Positions 9,806 through 16,813 of a stretch of DNA of 20,259 nt are shown here, one piece after another (positions within the stretch are counted from its first letter, which is position 1; each line of letters starts with the position of its first letter). Source of the stretch: Reyranella sp. Its GTDB lineage: Bacteria > Pseudomonadota > Alphaproteobacteria > Reyranellales > Reyranellaceae. Both the position numbers and the translations under genes were made by a program. The notes beneath the pieces were generated by a model. It saw only the letters and a list, made by a program, of their open reading frames with translations, made no database searches and was not told the DNA's origin. The DNA is taken from assembly GCA_030679805.1 (NCBI GenBank), contig JAUXST010000463.1:1-20259 (forward strand). The letters are read 5' to 3'.

Positions 9806-9826
9806 GGGCGGGTATTCCGTCGCCCT

Positions 9827-11239
9827 TTATTTCTTGGCGAGTGTGCCGGCGAGGCCTGTGTAGGTTTCGGGACGAAGTTTCCTGAGCCGTGCCTTCATCT
9901 CCGGGCTGATATCGAGGCCGTCGATGAAGACGGCGAGATCTTCCAGCAAGACCTCCTTGCCGCGCGTGAGGGCTTTCAGTTTCTCATACGGCATCTCGAC
10001 GTTGGCGACGCGGAGGACCGTCTGTATCGCTTCGGCGAGGACCTCCGGATGCGCCTCGAGCGCATCGCGAAGTGCCGGTTCATTCACGCTTATCTTGCCG
10101 AATCCGCGCATGAGCGCGTGATAGCCGATCAGCGAATGCCCGAATGCGGTGCCAAAAGTGCGCGCCACGGTGGAGTCCGAGAGATCGCGCTGCAGGCGTG
10201 AAACCGGCATCTTTCTCGAGAGATGTTCGAAAAGCGCATTGGCGACGCCGAAATTTCCTTCGGCATTCTCGAAATCTATCGGATTCACCTTGTGTGGCAT
10301 GGCCGATGAGCCGATCTCGCCTTCTTTCGGCTTTTGCGTGACCCATCCGTCCGAGATGTACCGCCACATGTCCTGCGACAGATCGAGGAGGATTGTATTG
10401 ATGCGGCGGAGATTGTCGAACATCTCCGCATAGGTGTCATGTGGCTCTATCTGGGTAGTTACCTCATTCAACGCGAGGCGGACGAGACGTTCCTTGTTCG
10501 CGCCATCTGCATTCAGGCCCTCAGCAAAAGTGTGCGCAAAAGCAAGCCAATCGATTTGCGGAAGGGCAACCATCTGGGCGTTGTAGTTGCCGGACGGCCC
10601 ACCCCACTTCATGAGGACAGAGCGGCTCTTTAGGGGCGTGATTTGCCTTTCGAGACGCGTCGCGAAGACGTTCATCTCCTTGCCGAAAGTCGTGGGAGTC
10701 GCACTCTGGCCATGGGTGCGTGCGAGCATGGCGGTGTCCGCATGCGCCCTGGCAAGATCGGTGATCGCGCTCTCCACCTTCTGGAGTGCGGGCAGCATGA
10801 CTCCTTCGAGCGCTCCGCGAAGGGCAAGCGCGTGAGCGCTGCTGTTCACATCCTCCGAGGTGAGGGCGAAGTGCACCCACTCGAGCACGTCGGCGAGGCT
10901 CGTGTTCTTGAGCTTGAGCTTGATGAAATATTCGACGGCCTTCACATCGTGATTTGTCGCAGGAATGTCGCCGTGGCCCTCACGCTCGATCTTTCTGACG
11001 AGCTGTGCCTCTTCGACGGAGATATCTGGCAGCGCCCGCAGCATCGCTGTTTCGTCGGCTGCAAGCGGGCGCATCCCGACACCCGTCGTCTGGGAAAGTG
11101 CGGCAAGATACTCACACTCAACGGTAAGGCGCATTTTTATGAGCGCATATTCGCTGAAATAGTCCGCAAGTGCTTCGGTGGTCGCGCGATAGCGGCCATC
11201 GACGGGACTTATGGCGGTGAGCGATTCGAGATGCATCAT
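9827..11239 (-). CDS. purB: Adenylosuccinate lyase, gammaproteobacterial (E. coli) type, probably acquired
   Basis: A 470-residue lyase that splits SAICAR and adenylosuccinate to release fumarate, acting in both IMP and AMP synthesis. Motifs are ESLTAISPVDGRYR at the N-terminus, TNHDVKAVEYF (96-106), TSEDVN (128-132), LARTHGQSATPTTFGKEM (His176) and the signature EIGSSAMPHKVNPIDFEN (308-325, catalytic Ser loop). These follow the long E. coli PurB, not the 435-residue type usual in Alphaproteobacteria. Four sampled 60-base lines of this gene average about 53% G+C, against roughly 67-80% in lines from most neighbours. It is flanked by pieces of another purB. No good ribosome-binding site precedes its ATG; instead the TGA of a 26-codon leader overlaps it (ATGA). 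The protein looks intact and is probably the working enzyme. Confidence 0.95.
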   Translation of the reverse strand: MMHLESLTAISPVDGRYRATTEALADYFSEYALIKMRLTVECEYLAALSQTTGVGMRPLAADETAMLRALPDISVEEAQLVRKIEREGHGDIPATNHDVKAVEYFIKLKLKNTSLADVLEWVHFALTSEDVNSSAHALALRGALEGVMLPALQKVESAITDLARAHADTAMLARTHGQSATPTTFGKEMNVFATRLERQITPLKSRSVLMKWGGPSGNYNAQMVALPQIDWLAFAHTFAEGLNADGANKERLVRLALNEVTTQIEPHDTYAEMFDNLRRINTILLDLSQDMWRYISDGWVTQKPKEGEIGSSAMPHKVNPIDFENAEGNFGVANALFEHLSRKMPVSRLQRDLSDSTVARTFGTAFGHSLIGYHALMRGFGKISVNEPALRDALEAHPEVLAEAIQTVLRVANVEMPYEKLKALTRGKEVLLEDLAVFIDGLDISPEMKARLRKLRPETYTGLAGTLAKK

Positions 11240-11316
11240 GGCTGACTATTGCTGCGGCAGCGGCCTTCGGGGGCCCAGATGGTGGCCATTCGGGACCGCA
11301 GATAGCGGAGAATCAT
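11236..11316 (-). CDS. 26-codon leader frame ending in ATGA overlap with purB
   Basis: From the ATG at 11316 the native purB frame stays open for 26 codons: about 21 resembling PurB, then SNSQP. It ends in TGA at 11238-11236, which overlaps the ATG of intact purB (11239-11237). Terminating ribosomes could therefore reinitiate on the foreign gene. It is probably translated only as a leader; the peptide itself need have no function. Translation is inferred, and no clear ribosome-binding site is seen before 11316. Confidence 0.5.
   Translation of the reverse strand: MILRYLRSRMATIWAPEGRCRSNSQP
11254..11316 (-). pseudogene. purB: 5' remnant of a native, alphaproteobacterial-type purB
   Basis: The minus strand from the ATG at 11316 encodes MILRY, then RSRMATIWAPEGRCR. 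Alphaproteobacterial PurB proteins begin close to MIPRYSRPEM.xIWxPExRFRIWFEIE, so about 21 codons match (RY, M, IW, PE, R in register) and the similarity then stops abruptly. Three substitutions (L, S and R where S, P and E are usual) suggest relaxed constraint. Together with the C-terminal piece at 9744-9805 it brackets the foreign purB, as expected if the interior of the native gene was replaced. Confidence 0.75.
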
Positions 11317-11319
11317 GTT

Positions 11320-11334
11320 GGGGCTTTTAGCCCC
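11320..11334. promoter_or_regulatory. Short perfect hairpin just upstream of the purB leader start
   Basis: GGGGCTTTTAGCCCC is a six-base-pair stem with a three-base loop. On the purB (minus) strand it ends three bases before the leader ATG at 11316, where a ribosome-binding site would normally lie. It could limit or time initiation. It has no T-tract, so it is not a convincing terminator for either strand. Confidence 0.4.
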
Positions 11335-11374
11335 GAAATGCGACCGACGCCATGTTAAGAAGTGTCCCACCATG

Positions 11375-12172
11375 ATGACCCCGCTTGCGGCCTGTTCCCG
11401 CGCCACCCTGTCTGCCGTCAAAGGCGTGCTGACCGACATCGACGAAACCGTGTCCACCGAAGGCCGCCTCACCGCCGACGCCTATGGCGCACTGGAGGCG
11501 CTGAAGAAGGCCGGCCTCCTGGTGGTTCCGGTCACCGGCCGGCCGGCCGGCTGGTGCGACCATATCGCCCGCTTCTGGCCGGTCGATGCCGTGGTGGGCG
11601 AGAACGGCGCCTTCTGGATGTGGCACGACCGGTCCGAGGGAAAGCTCCGGACACGCTTCATCCAGTCCGAGGCCGAGCGGATGGAAGGCTGCCGCCGGCT
11701 GGACCTGATCCGCACCCAGGTGCTGCGCGAGGTCCCCGGCGCGGGCATCGCCTCGGACCAGCCCTATCGCGTGGCTGATCTCGCCGTCGATTTCCGCGAG
11801 GACGTGCCGCCGCTGGCGCCGGCCGACATCCAGCGCATCGTGGCGATTTTCGAGCGCCAGGGCGCGCATGCCAAGGTGAGTTCGATCCACGTCAACGGCT
11901 GGTTCGGCGACTACGACAAGCTCACGACCAGCCGGCTGATGATGCGCGAGCTGTTCGGCGTCGATCTCGACGCCGGGTGCCAGCACTACGTGTTCGCCGG
12001 CGACTCGCCCAACGATTCACCGATGTTCGGCTACTTCCCCAATGCCGTCGGCATGGCCAACGTCGGCGATTTCATGGGCCGCCTGGAACACCATCCGCGC
12101 TGGGTGACGGCGGCGCGTTCCGGCGCCGGCTTCGTCGAGCTGGCCCGCGCCCTCCTGGATGCCCGGCGATAG
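11375..12172 (+). CDS. HAD superfamily (IIB-type) phosphatase
   Basis: A 265-residue HAD hydrolase with all four motifs: DIDET (21-25, nucleophile Asp21, acid/base Asp23), Thr54 in VPVTGRP, Lys182 in DYDKLT, and GDSPNDSPMF (209-218) with Asp210 and Asp214. The inserted C2-type cap (about 90-175) and the motif IV form match the Cof/SPP/mannosyl-3-phosphoglycerate phosphatase group, so a sugar-phosphate substrate is likely but unproven. Starts at 11372 or 11375 (ATGATG) are both possible. An upstream ATG at 11315 would run through purB remnant antisense and is unlikely. It is divergent from purB and ends 6 bases before the convergent GFA gene. Confidence 0.85.
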   Translation: MTPLAACSRATLSAVKGVLTDIDETVSTEGRLTADAYGALEALKKAGLLVVPVTGRPAGWCDHIARFWPVDAVVGENGAFWMWHDRSEGKLRTRFIQSEAERMEGCRRLDLIRTQVLREVPGAGIASDQPYRVADLAVDFREDVPPLAPADIQRIVAIFERQGAHAKVSSIHVNGWFGDYDKLTTSRLMMRELFGVDLDAGCQHYVFAGDSPNDSPMFGYFPNAVGMANVGDFMGRLEHHPRWVTAARSGAGFVELARALLDARR

Positions 12173-12178
12173 CTCGAC

Positions 12179-12568
12179 CTAGAGCGACCTTCGCCACTCA
12201 TTGGGCAAGCCGACCCAGGCGCATCGACCGTCGTTCGAAACGGTGGCGGACGGTGCTCCCAGGGGATTGTCGGCAAAGCAGCCACCGGCAATCCCGGTAT
12301 GCCCGGGCAGGGCGGCGGCCTTCCAGAAAAGCGTCGATCCGCAATTCCTGCAGAACCATCTCTGCTGAGGGTTGGATCCGCCAACTTCGTAGACGCTGAC
12401 GTCGGTCGGCCTGTTTCCGACTTGGCTGTCGGCGAAGTAGGTCGACCAACCGAACGCGCTTCCGGTTCGCTTCTTGCAGTTGCGGCAGTGGCATATGGCG
12501 TTGAACGCCGGCTCGCCGTCGACGTCGATCGTGCATTTGCCGCAGCAGCAGGCAGCCCTACGAGTCAT
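12179..12568 (-). CDS. GFA/CENP-V family zinc protein
   Basis: A 129-residue member of the family named for glutathione-dependent formaldehyde-activating enzyme. The zinc-binding cysteines are in CCCGKC (7-12), CHCRNC (26-31) and FCRNCG (72-77), with RTGSAFGWSTYF between them, all in the usual order and length. Activity of most members on S-hydroxymethylglutathione is unproven, so I give only the family. The ATG at 12568 is preferred over an upstream extension because CCGGAG lies before it and the family starts with this CGxC region. It follows the secreted LamG-like gene by 31 bases on the same strand, so the two may be co-transcribed. One sampled line has about 60% G+C, slightly below its neighbours. 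Confidence 0.87.
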   Translation of the reverse strand: MTRRAACCCGKCTIDVDGEPAFNAICHCRNCKKRTGSAFGWSTYFADSQVGNRPTDVSVYEVGGSNPQQRWFCRNCGSTLFWKAAALPGHTGIAGGCFADNPLGAPSATVSNDGRCAWVGLPNEWRRSL

Positions 12569-12599
12569 GCGTCGTCTCCGGAAGCGGTTCCATGCACAG

Positions 12600-13238
12600 T
12601 CAGCGCTGCGTCGGGCCGACCAGCAGCGAGCCGTAGTAGGTGACGCTGTCGGCCTGGCTCCAGACACCCATGGGACCGGCCTGGGGCAAGGTCCGGTCGG
12701 TGGCGCTGAACAGGGACATGCCGTCCAGCATGACCTCGAAGCGGTCGGCGACGGCGATCACCCGGAGCGAATGCCATTTGCCGCTCTCGACCGGGGCCTC
12801 CTTGCCGCCGATCCCCCGTCGCTTGCCCTTTTCCATGCGGTAGAGCCGCACCGAGTTGTCGAGCGCGCTCGCTCGGACGACGTAATAGTCGTTGGCGCTC
12901 TGGGCCCGGAAGATGAAGCCGGCGACGCGCTCGCGCACGCCCGACACCGGCTTGAAGCGCAGCGTGGCGTCGAGGTCGCGCAACACCGCCTGCTCGTTGA
13001 TGCAGAGAGGGAAGCGCGAGTCGGTGGGGTCGGCGGCGGTCTCGGTCAGCACCCAGCCGCTCGGGCCGTCGGCGTCGGCCAGCGCCTGCCAGGAGGCCGG
13101 GCGGCCGATCCCGGTCATGCCCTGGGTGCAGGCGACGCGGCCGTCCGGCGTGGTCAGGGGGACCAGCAGCTGGGCCGATGCGGAGGACGAGACGAGGACG
13201 GAAACCGCGAGAAGCGGGATGATGAGCAGGGAACGCAT
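12600..13238 (-). CDS. Secreted concanavalin-like (LamG/DUF1080-type) protein
   Basis: A 212-residue protein with a clear Sec signal peptide (MRSLLIIPLLAVSVLVSSSASA, cut before QLL at about residue 23). The remainder has the jelly-roll pattern of DUF1080/3-keto-disaccharide-hydrolase-like or LamG domains: LRDLDATLRFKPVSG, AGFIFRAQSANDYYVVRAS, SGKWHSLRVIAVADRFEVMLDG and GPMGVWSQADSVTYYG. Such domains bind or cleave sugars, but no catalytic residues can be assigned. The start at 13238 is chosen over 13259, because AGGA lies at the right distance and the signal peptide then begins correctly. The first gene of a likely pair with the GFA gene, it is probably periplasmic or exported. Confidence 0.75.
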   Translation of the reverse strand: MRSLLIIPLLAVSVLVSSSASAQLLVPLTTPDGRVACTQGMTGIGRPASWQALADADGPSGWVLTETAADPTDSRFPLCINEQAVLRDLDATLRFKPVSGVRERVAGFIFRAQSANDYYVVRASALDNSVRLYRMEKGKRRGIGGKEAPVESGKWHSLRVIAVADRFEVMLDGMSLFSATDRTLPQAGPMGVWSQADSVTYYGSLLVGPTQR

Positions 13239-13351
13239 GCCACATCCTAGCAAACTCAACCGCGCTTGACCGCCGACGCTTGACCACTGGTGTCGGAGGG
13301 AGGAGTTTACGCCCCGGCCGGATTTCGGGCGACAGTCGAAGGGGGAATTCC

Positions 13352-14221
13352 ATGCGTCTATGCACCATTCAGAGCGGCGGCAAGGCCGTGGTCGGCGTCA
13401 AGACGGGCGACGGCAAGATCGTCGATCTCAGCAAGCAGATGCCACGCGGACCGAAGTCCGTGGTCGAGATCCTGGCCGGCGGCAAGGCGGTCCAGGCGGC
13501 CGTGGCCAAGGCCTGCGCCAAGCCCAAGGCCGGCGCCACTGTTTCGGAGAAATCGGCGAAGTACCTGCCGCCGATCCCCAATCCCGGCAAGATCCTGTGC
13601 ATCGGCCTCAACTACCGTAAGCACGCCGAGGAGACCGGCAACCCGATCCCGCCCTATCCTGTCGTGTTCACCCGCTTCACCAACACGCTGACCCCGCACA
13701 ACGGCAAGATGCCGCTGCCGAGCCACAGCAAGCAGCTCGACTGGGAAGCCGAGCTCACCATCGTCATCGGCAAGAAGTGCCGCAACGTTCCCAAGGAGAA
13801 GGCCCTGTCGGTGATTGCCGGCTACGCCTGCTTCAACGACGGCTCGCTCCGCGACTGGCAGTTCAAGGGCAGTCAGTGGACGCTGGGCAAGAATTTCGAC
13901 GGCACCGGCGGCTTCGGCCCGGACATCGTCACGGCCGACGAACTGCCCAAGGGTGGCGCGCCTCTGCGGATCATGACCCGCGTCAACGGCGAGGTCATGC
14001 AGGACAGCAACACCGACGACCTGATCTTCGACGTGCCGACCCTGGTGCACGAGCTCACCAAGGTCATGACCCTCGAGCCGGGCGACATCATCATCACCGG
14101 CACCCCGTCGGGCGTGGCCGCGGGGCGCAAGCCGCCGAACTGGCTGAAGGTGGGTGATGTCTGCGAGGTCGAGATCGAGAAGATCGGCGTGCTGCGCAAC
14201 GTCGTCGTGAAGGGCGCCTAG
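13352..14221 (+). CDS. Fumarylacetoacetate hydrolase (FAH) family protein
   Basis: A 289-residue FAH-fold enzyme, a metal-dependent hydrolase, decarboxylase or isomerase of beta-diketo or enol acids. A short N-terminal domain (1-70) is followed by ILCIGLNYRKHAEE (81-94, catalytic His91 and Glu), DWEAELTIVIG (130-140, metal ligands Glu132 and Glu134), FNDGSLRDWQ (161-170, Asp163) and IITGTPSGV (247-255). The set is complete, so it should be active, but the family covers many aromatic-degradation substrates such as acylpyruvates and ureidoglycolate-like lactones. GGGGG precedes the ATG at 13352; the longer frame from 13280 lacks a ribosome-binding site. A dimeric alpha/beta-barrel gene follows on the same strand, suggesting a small catabolic unit. 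Confidence 0.9.
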   Translation: MRLCTIQSGGKAVVGVKTGDGKIVDLSKQMPRGPKSVVEILAGGKAVQAAVAKACAKPKAGATVSEKSAKYLPPIPNPGKILCIGLNYRKHAEETGNPIPPYPVVFTRFTNTLTPHNGKMPLPSHSKQLDWEAELTIVIGKKCRNVPKEKALSVIAGYACFNDGSLRDWQFKGSQWTLGKNFDGTGGFGPDIVTADELPKGGAPLRIMTRVNGEVMQDSNTDDLIFDVPTLVHELTKVMTLEPGDIIITGTPSGVAAGRKPPNWLKVGDVCEVEIEKIGVLRNVVVKGA

Positions 14222-14284
14222 AGGATCGGACTGGGAGGCAGGCGCGCGTCGCCGGCCTCTCCGGTCATCTTGCCGACGGATCGC

Positions 14285-14986
14285 ATGCCCGGACGTCCGC
14301 TCATCATGGTGTCTTTCCGGCTCGACGTTGAGCAGGAAGCGCCGTTCAGCGAATTCTACAATCACCGGCACATTCCGGACCTGATGCGCGCTGTGCCCGG
14401 GATCACGGCGGCCTGGCGCTACCAGGAACATCACGTCGCCGGATCGCTGAAGTACTACCGCAAGCAGTTCCTCACTCTCTTCGAATGCGAAACCCGGCCG
14501 GACGCCGAGCGGGCGCTTGAAGCGATCGCGGCCTGGCCGGCGCCCGAGTTGCAGAGCTGGCAAGCGCGCGCGATGCACGATGTCGAGCCACCCCGCCTAT
14601 ACCTCGAGCGCTGGGCCCATCCGCGGAAGCCGGTGGACGGCAACTTCGCCGGCCGCCCCTTTTTCATGGTGAGCGTCGAACTGGCCGCCGGCCGGGAACA
14701 GCAGTTCAACGACTGGTACGAACAGGATTACCTGCCCAAGAACGTGGCCGATGTCCCGTCATGGTCGGCATGCCGGCGCTATAGCAGCGTCGGGCGCCAG
14801 CCCGCGCGGCATCACGCGATCTACGAGGCCGCCGACCTGGCCGGCCTTGACGCGAGCCTCGAGGCGATGCGCGCGCCCTTCCGGCTGGTGGAGAACATGG
14901 CGTGGAAGCAGTGGGACCAGGGCGACCGTCCGGCGATCACCTGGGAAGACGCCGCCACCTTCAAGTCGATCTTCCGCACGCCCTGA
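14285..14986 (+). CDS. Tandem dimeric alpha/beta-barrel (EthD/DabB-like) protein
   Basis: A 233-residue protein made of two related halves. GRPLIMVSFRLDVEQEAPFS (3-22) aligns with GRPFFMVSVELAAGREQQFN (123-142). EFYNHRHIPDLMRAVPGI (23-40) aligns with DWYEQDYLPKNVADVPSW (143-160), each half followed by an aromatic RRY/WRY strand. This is the ferredoxin-like dimeric alpha/beta-barrel pattern used by EthD and similar accessory or small-molecule enzymes, here fused so that one chain supplies both halves. The putative catalytic-region His residues HRH are in the first copy only. The ATG at 14285 is used; a TTG at 14270 is possible, and neither has a strong ribosome-binding site. It lies 63 bases after the FAH gene, probably the same transcript. 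Substrate unknown. Confidence 0.7.
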   Translation: MPGRPLIMVSFRLDVEQEAPFSEFYNHRHIPDLMRAVPGITAAWRYQEHHVAGSLKYYRKQFLTLFECETRPDAERALEAIAAWPAPELQSWQARAMHDVEPPRLYLERWAHPRKPVDGNFAGRPFFMVSVELAAGREQQFNDWYEQDYLPKNVADVPSWSACRRYSSVGRQPARHHAIYEAADLAGLDASLEAMRAPFRLVENMAWKQWDQGDRPAITWEDAATFKSIFRTP

Positions 14987-15010
14987 CGGCGGGCCTTCTC
15001 TCGGCGTCCG

Positions 15011-15655
15011 TCAGGCGGGCGTGCGGCGGGGCACGTGATCCAGTCCGCCCAGCATCAGGCGCGTCGCGAATTCCGTCGCGCCGGCGGGATCGACCGGATC
15101 GCGCGCCACCATGACCACCGAGACTTCGAAGGCGACACCGGCCAGCGACGCCGCGAGATAGGAGACGTCGACGTTGGGCAGCACGCCCCGGGCGATGGCG
15201 GCGCGGATGTCCTCGTTCAGCGCCAGTGCCAGCGCCCGCACGTCGGGCTTGTCGAGCAGCGTGCGGATGGCGGTGAAATTCTTCTGTGCCATGGCCAGCA
15301 GTTCGGGGTCCTCGACGATGAAGTCGAAATAGACCGCGTAGTGCTTGCGGAAGAATTCCTCGGCACTGCGCGCCTGGCCGCGGCCCTGGCGATGGCGCTT
15401 CAGCAGCTCGCCCGTCAGTTCGCCGACCACGGCCTCGAAGATCTCGTCCTTGTCCTTGAAGTAGTTGTAGAAGGTGCCTGAGGCGAGGTCGGTGCGGCGC
15501 ACGATGTCGCGCACACTGGCCGCACCTGCGCCCATTTCGGCGAACACCGCGCGCGCGGCCTTCAGGAGCGCGGTGCGGTTCTCCGCCTTGTTCTGCTCGC
15601 GCCGGCCCGAGCGCTCGCCGTGCAGGTCGGTGGAAGCGGGGGCGTCGTCGTTCAT
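15011..15655 (-). CDS. TetR/AcrR family transcriptional regulator
   Basis: A 214-residue repressor-type protein with an N-terminal TetR DNA-binding domain. The core reads NRTALLKAARAVFAEMGAGA and the helix-turn-helix is at about 46-66 (ASVRDIVRRTDLASGTFYNYF), the characteristic GTFYNYF being present. Residues 80-214 form the variable ligand-binding domain, whose ligand cannot be inferred. It lies 31 bases after the esterase gene on the same strand and convergent with the alpha/beta-barrel gene. It may regulate the esterase operon, and perhaps itself, but I see no certain operator. Confidence 0.92.
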   Translation of the reverse strand: MNDDAPASTDLHGERSGRREQNKAENRTALLKAARAVFAEMGAGAASVRDIVRRTDLASGTFYNYFKDKDEIFEAVVGELTGELLKRHRQGRGQARSAEEFFRKHYAVYFDFIVEDPELLAMAQKNFTAIRTLLDKPDVRALALALNEDIRAAIARGVLPNVDVSYLAASLAGVAFEVSVVMVARDPVDPAGATEFATRLMLGGLDHVPRRTPA

Positions 15656-15686
15656 GCGCTGCGTTCCTGTTTCATCTGCCGGGCTT

Positions 15687-16748
15687 TCATCGTCCGAGCT
15701 GGGCCAGTTCGTGACGCAGCCCCGCGACCATCTCGTCCATCGCCCGCGCGCCGGCCTGCAGGGCGCCGCGCATGCCGACGAAGCCGTGGATCAGCGAGTC
15801 GAACTCGCGGTAGACCGTCTTCACGCCGGCCGCCGTCAGCCTGTCGGCGTAGGCCTTGCCCTCATCGCGCAACGGATCGAAGCCCGCCGTGCAGACCAGC
15901 GCCGGGGCCATGCCGGCAAGGTCGTCGGCCCGCAGCGGCGAGACGCGCGGGTCGGCAACCTCCTCGAGGTTGTTGAGGTAATGGCCGCGCGACCATTCCA
16001 CTTCGGCCCGGGTGAGCATGAAGCCCTCGCCGCAGGATTTGTAGGAGCCGCTGTCGAGGCCGAGGTCGGTGGCGGGATAGAACAGCCATTGCAGACAGGG
16101 TGGGCGGGCGTCGCCGCGGACCAGTCGGGCCAATGCGGTCGCGATCGTGGCGCCCGCCGAATCGCCCGCCACGACGATGCGCGCCGGATCGATGCCGAGG
16201 CTCACGGCGCCGGCCGACAACCAGCGGAAAGCGGCGACGGCATCGTCGATGGCCGCCGGGAACTTGTGCTCCGGCGCCAGTCGATAGTCGACGGCGACCA
16301 CGGCGCAGCCGGTTCGGGCGCAGATGTAGCGGCAGATCAGATCGTAGGCCTCGAGGCTGCCCGTTACCCAGCCGCCGCCATGAAAGTAGAGGATGGCCGG
16401 CAACAGCCGTGCCACCGTGCCGGCGGGTCGATAGAGCCTGACGCGCAGCCGTCCACCCGGTCCGCCGATGGTGCGATCGACGATCTCGCCGACCGGCGCG
16501 GCGCGACCGCTCAGGAGGGGCAGGTAGGCGTCCATGTCGGCGCGAGCGTCGGCCACGCTCAGGCGGTGCACCGGCGGCTGGCCGCTGCGCGCCAGCAGCT
16601 TCAGGAACCATTGGGTGCGGCCGTCGAGCGTGCGGCCGTCGACCGTCACCGGCGGGCCGGCCAGGATGTTGACCCAGGAGATCGGCATGCGCAGCGCCAG
16701 GTTGGCGGCCTTGCCCTGCAGCTCGCGGACGATCTCCTTCATCGGCAT
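15687..16748 (-). CDS. Alpha/beta hydrolase, hormone-sensitive lipase (HSL) family
   Basis: A 353-residue esterase/lipase with the HSL signature HGGG (123-126, oxyanion hole) and GDSAGA (Ser197 nucleophile). Asp291 (AGFDPLRDEG) and His321 (SLIHGFVG) complete the triad. The N-terminal cap of about 90 residues is present and there is no signal peptide, so it is likely a cytosolic carboxylesterase for short acyl esters. The start at 16748 is chosen over the ATG at 16775, because AGGAACGGG lies before it at proper spacing. It is the first gene of a probable operon with the downstream tetR, and is divergent from the nucleotide cyclase gene. The substrate is unknown; a regulator beside it suggests an inducible xenobiotic or lipid ester. 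Confidence 0.92.
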   Translation of the reverse strand: MPMKEIVRELQGKAANLALRMPISWVNILAGPPVTVDGRTLDGRTQWFLKLLARSGQPPVHRLSVADARADMDAYLPLLSGRAAPVGEIVDRTIGGPGGRLRVRLYRPAGTVARLLPAILYFHGGGWVTGSLEAYDLICRYICARTGCAVVAVDYRLAPEHKFPAAIDDAVAAFRWLSAGAVSLGIDPARIVVAGDSAGATIATALARLVRGDARPPCLQWLFYPATDLGLDSGSYKSCGEGFMLTRAEVEWSRGHYLNNLEEVADPRVSPLRADDLAGMAPALVCTAGFDPLRDEGKAYADRLTAAGVKTVYREFDSLIHGFVGMRGALQAGARAMDEMVAGLRHELAQLGR

Positions 16749-16813
16749 GATCCCGTTCCTAGCATTCCCGCCCACCGTTGTGGAGCCCGCGCCGGCTGGC
16801 TAGCGTGCTGCCC

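Noticed and set aside
11320..11334. GGGGCTTTTAGCCCC as an intrinsic terminator
   Set aside because: It has no following T-tract on either strand and lies between two divergent starts, where no transcript would end.
11236..11472. A single 78-codon minus-strand gene upstream of purB
   Set aside because: The part above 11316 overlaps the 5' end of the HAD gene in antisense and has no similarity pattern. Only the segment below 11316 looks like PurB.
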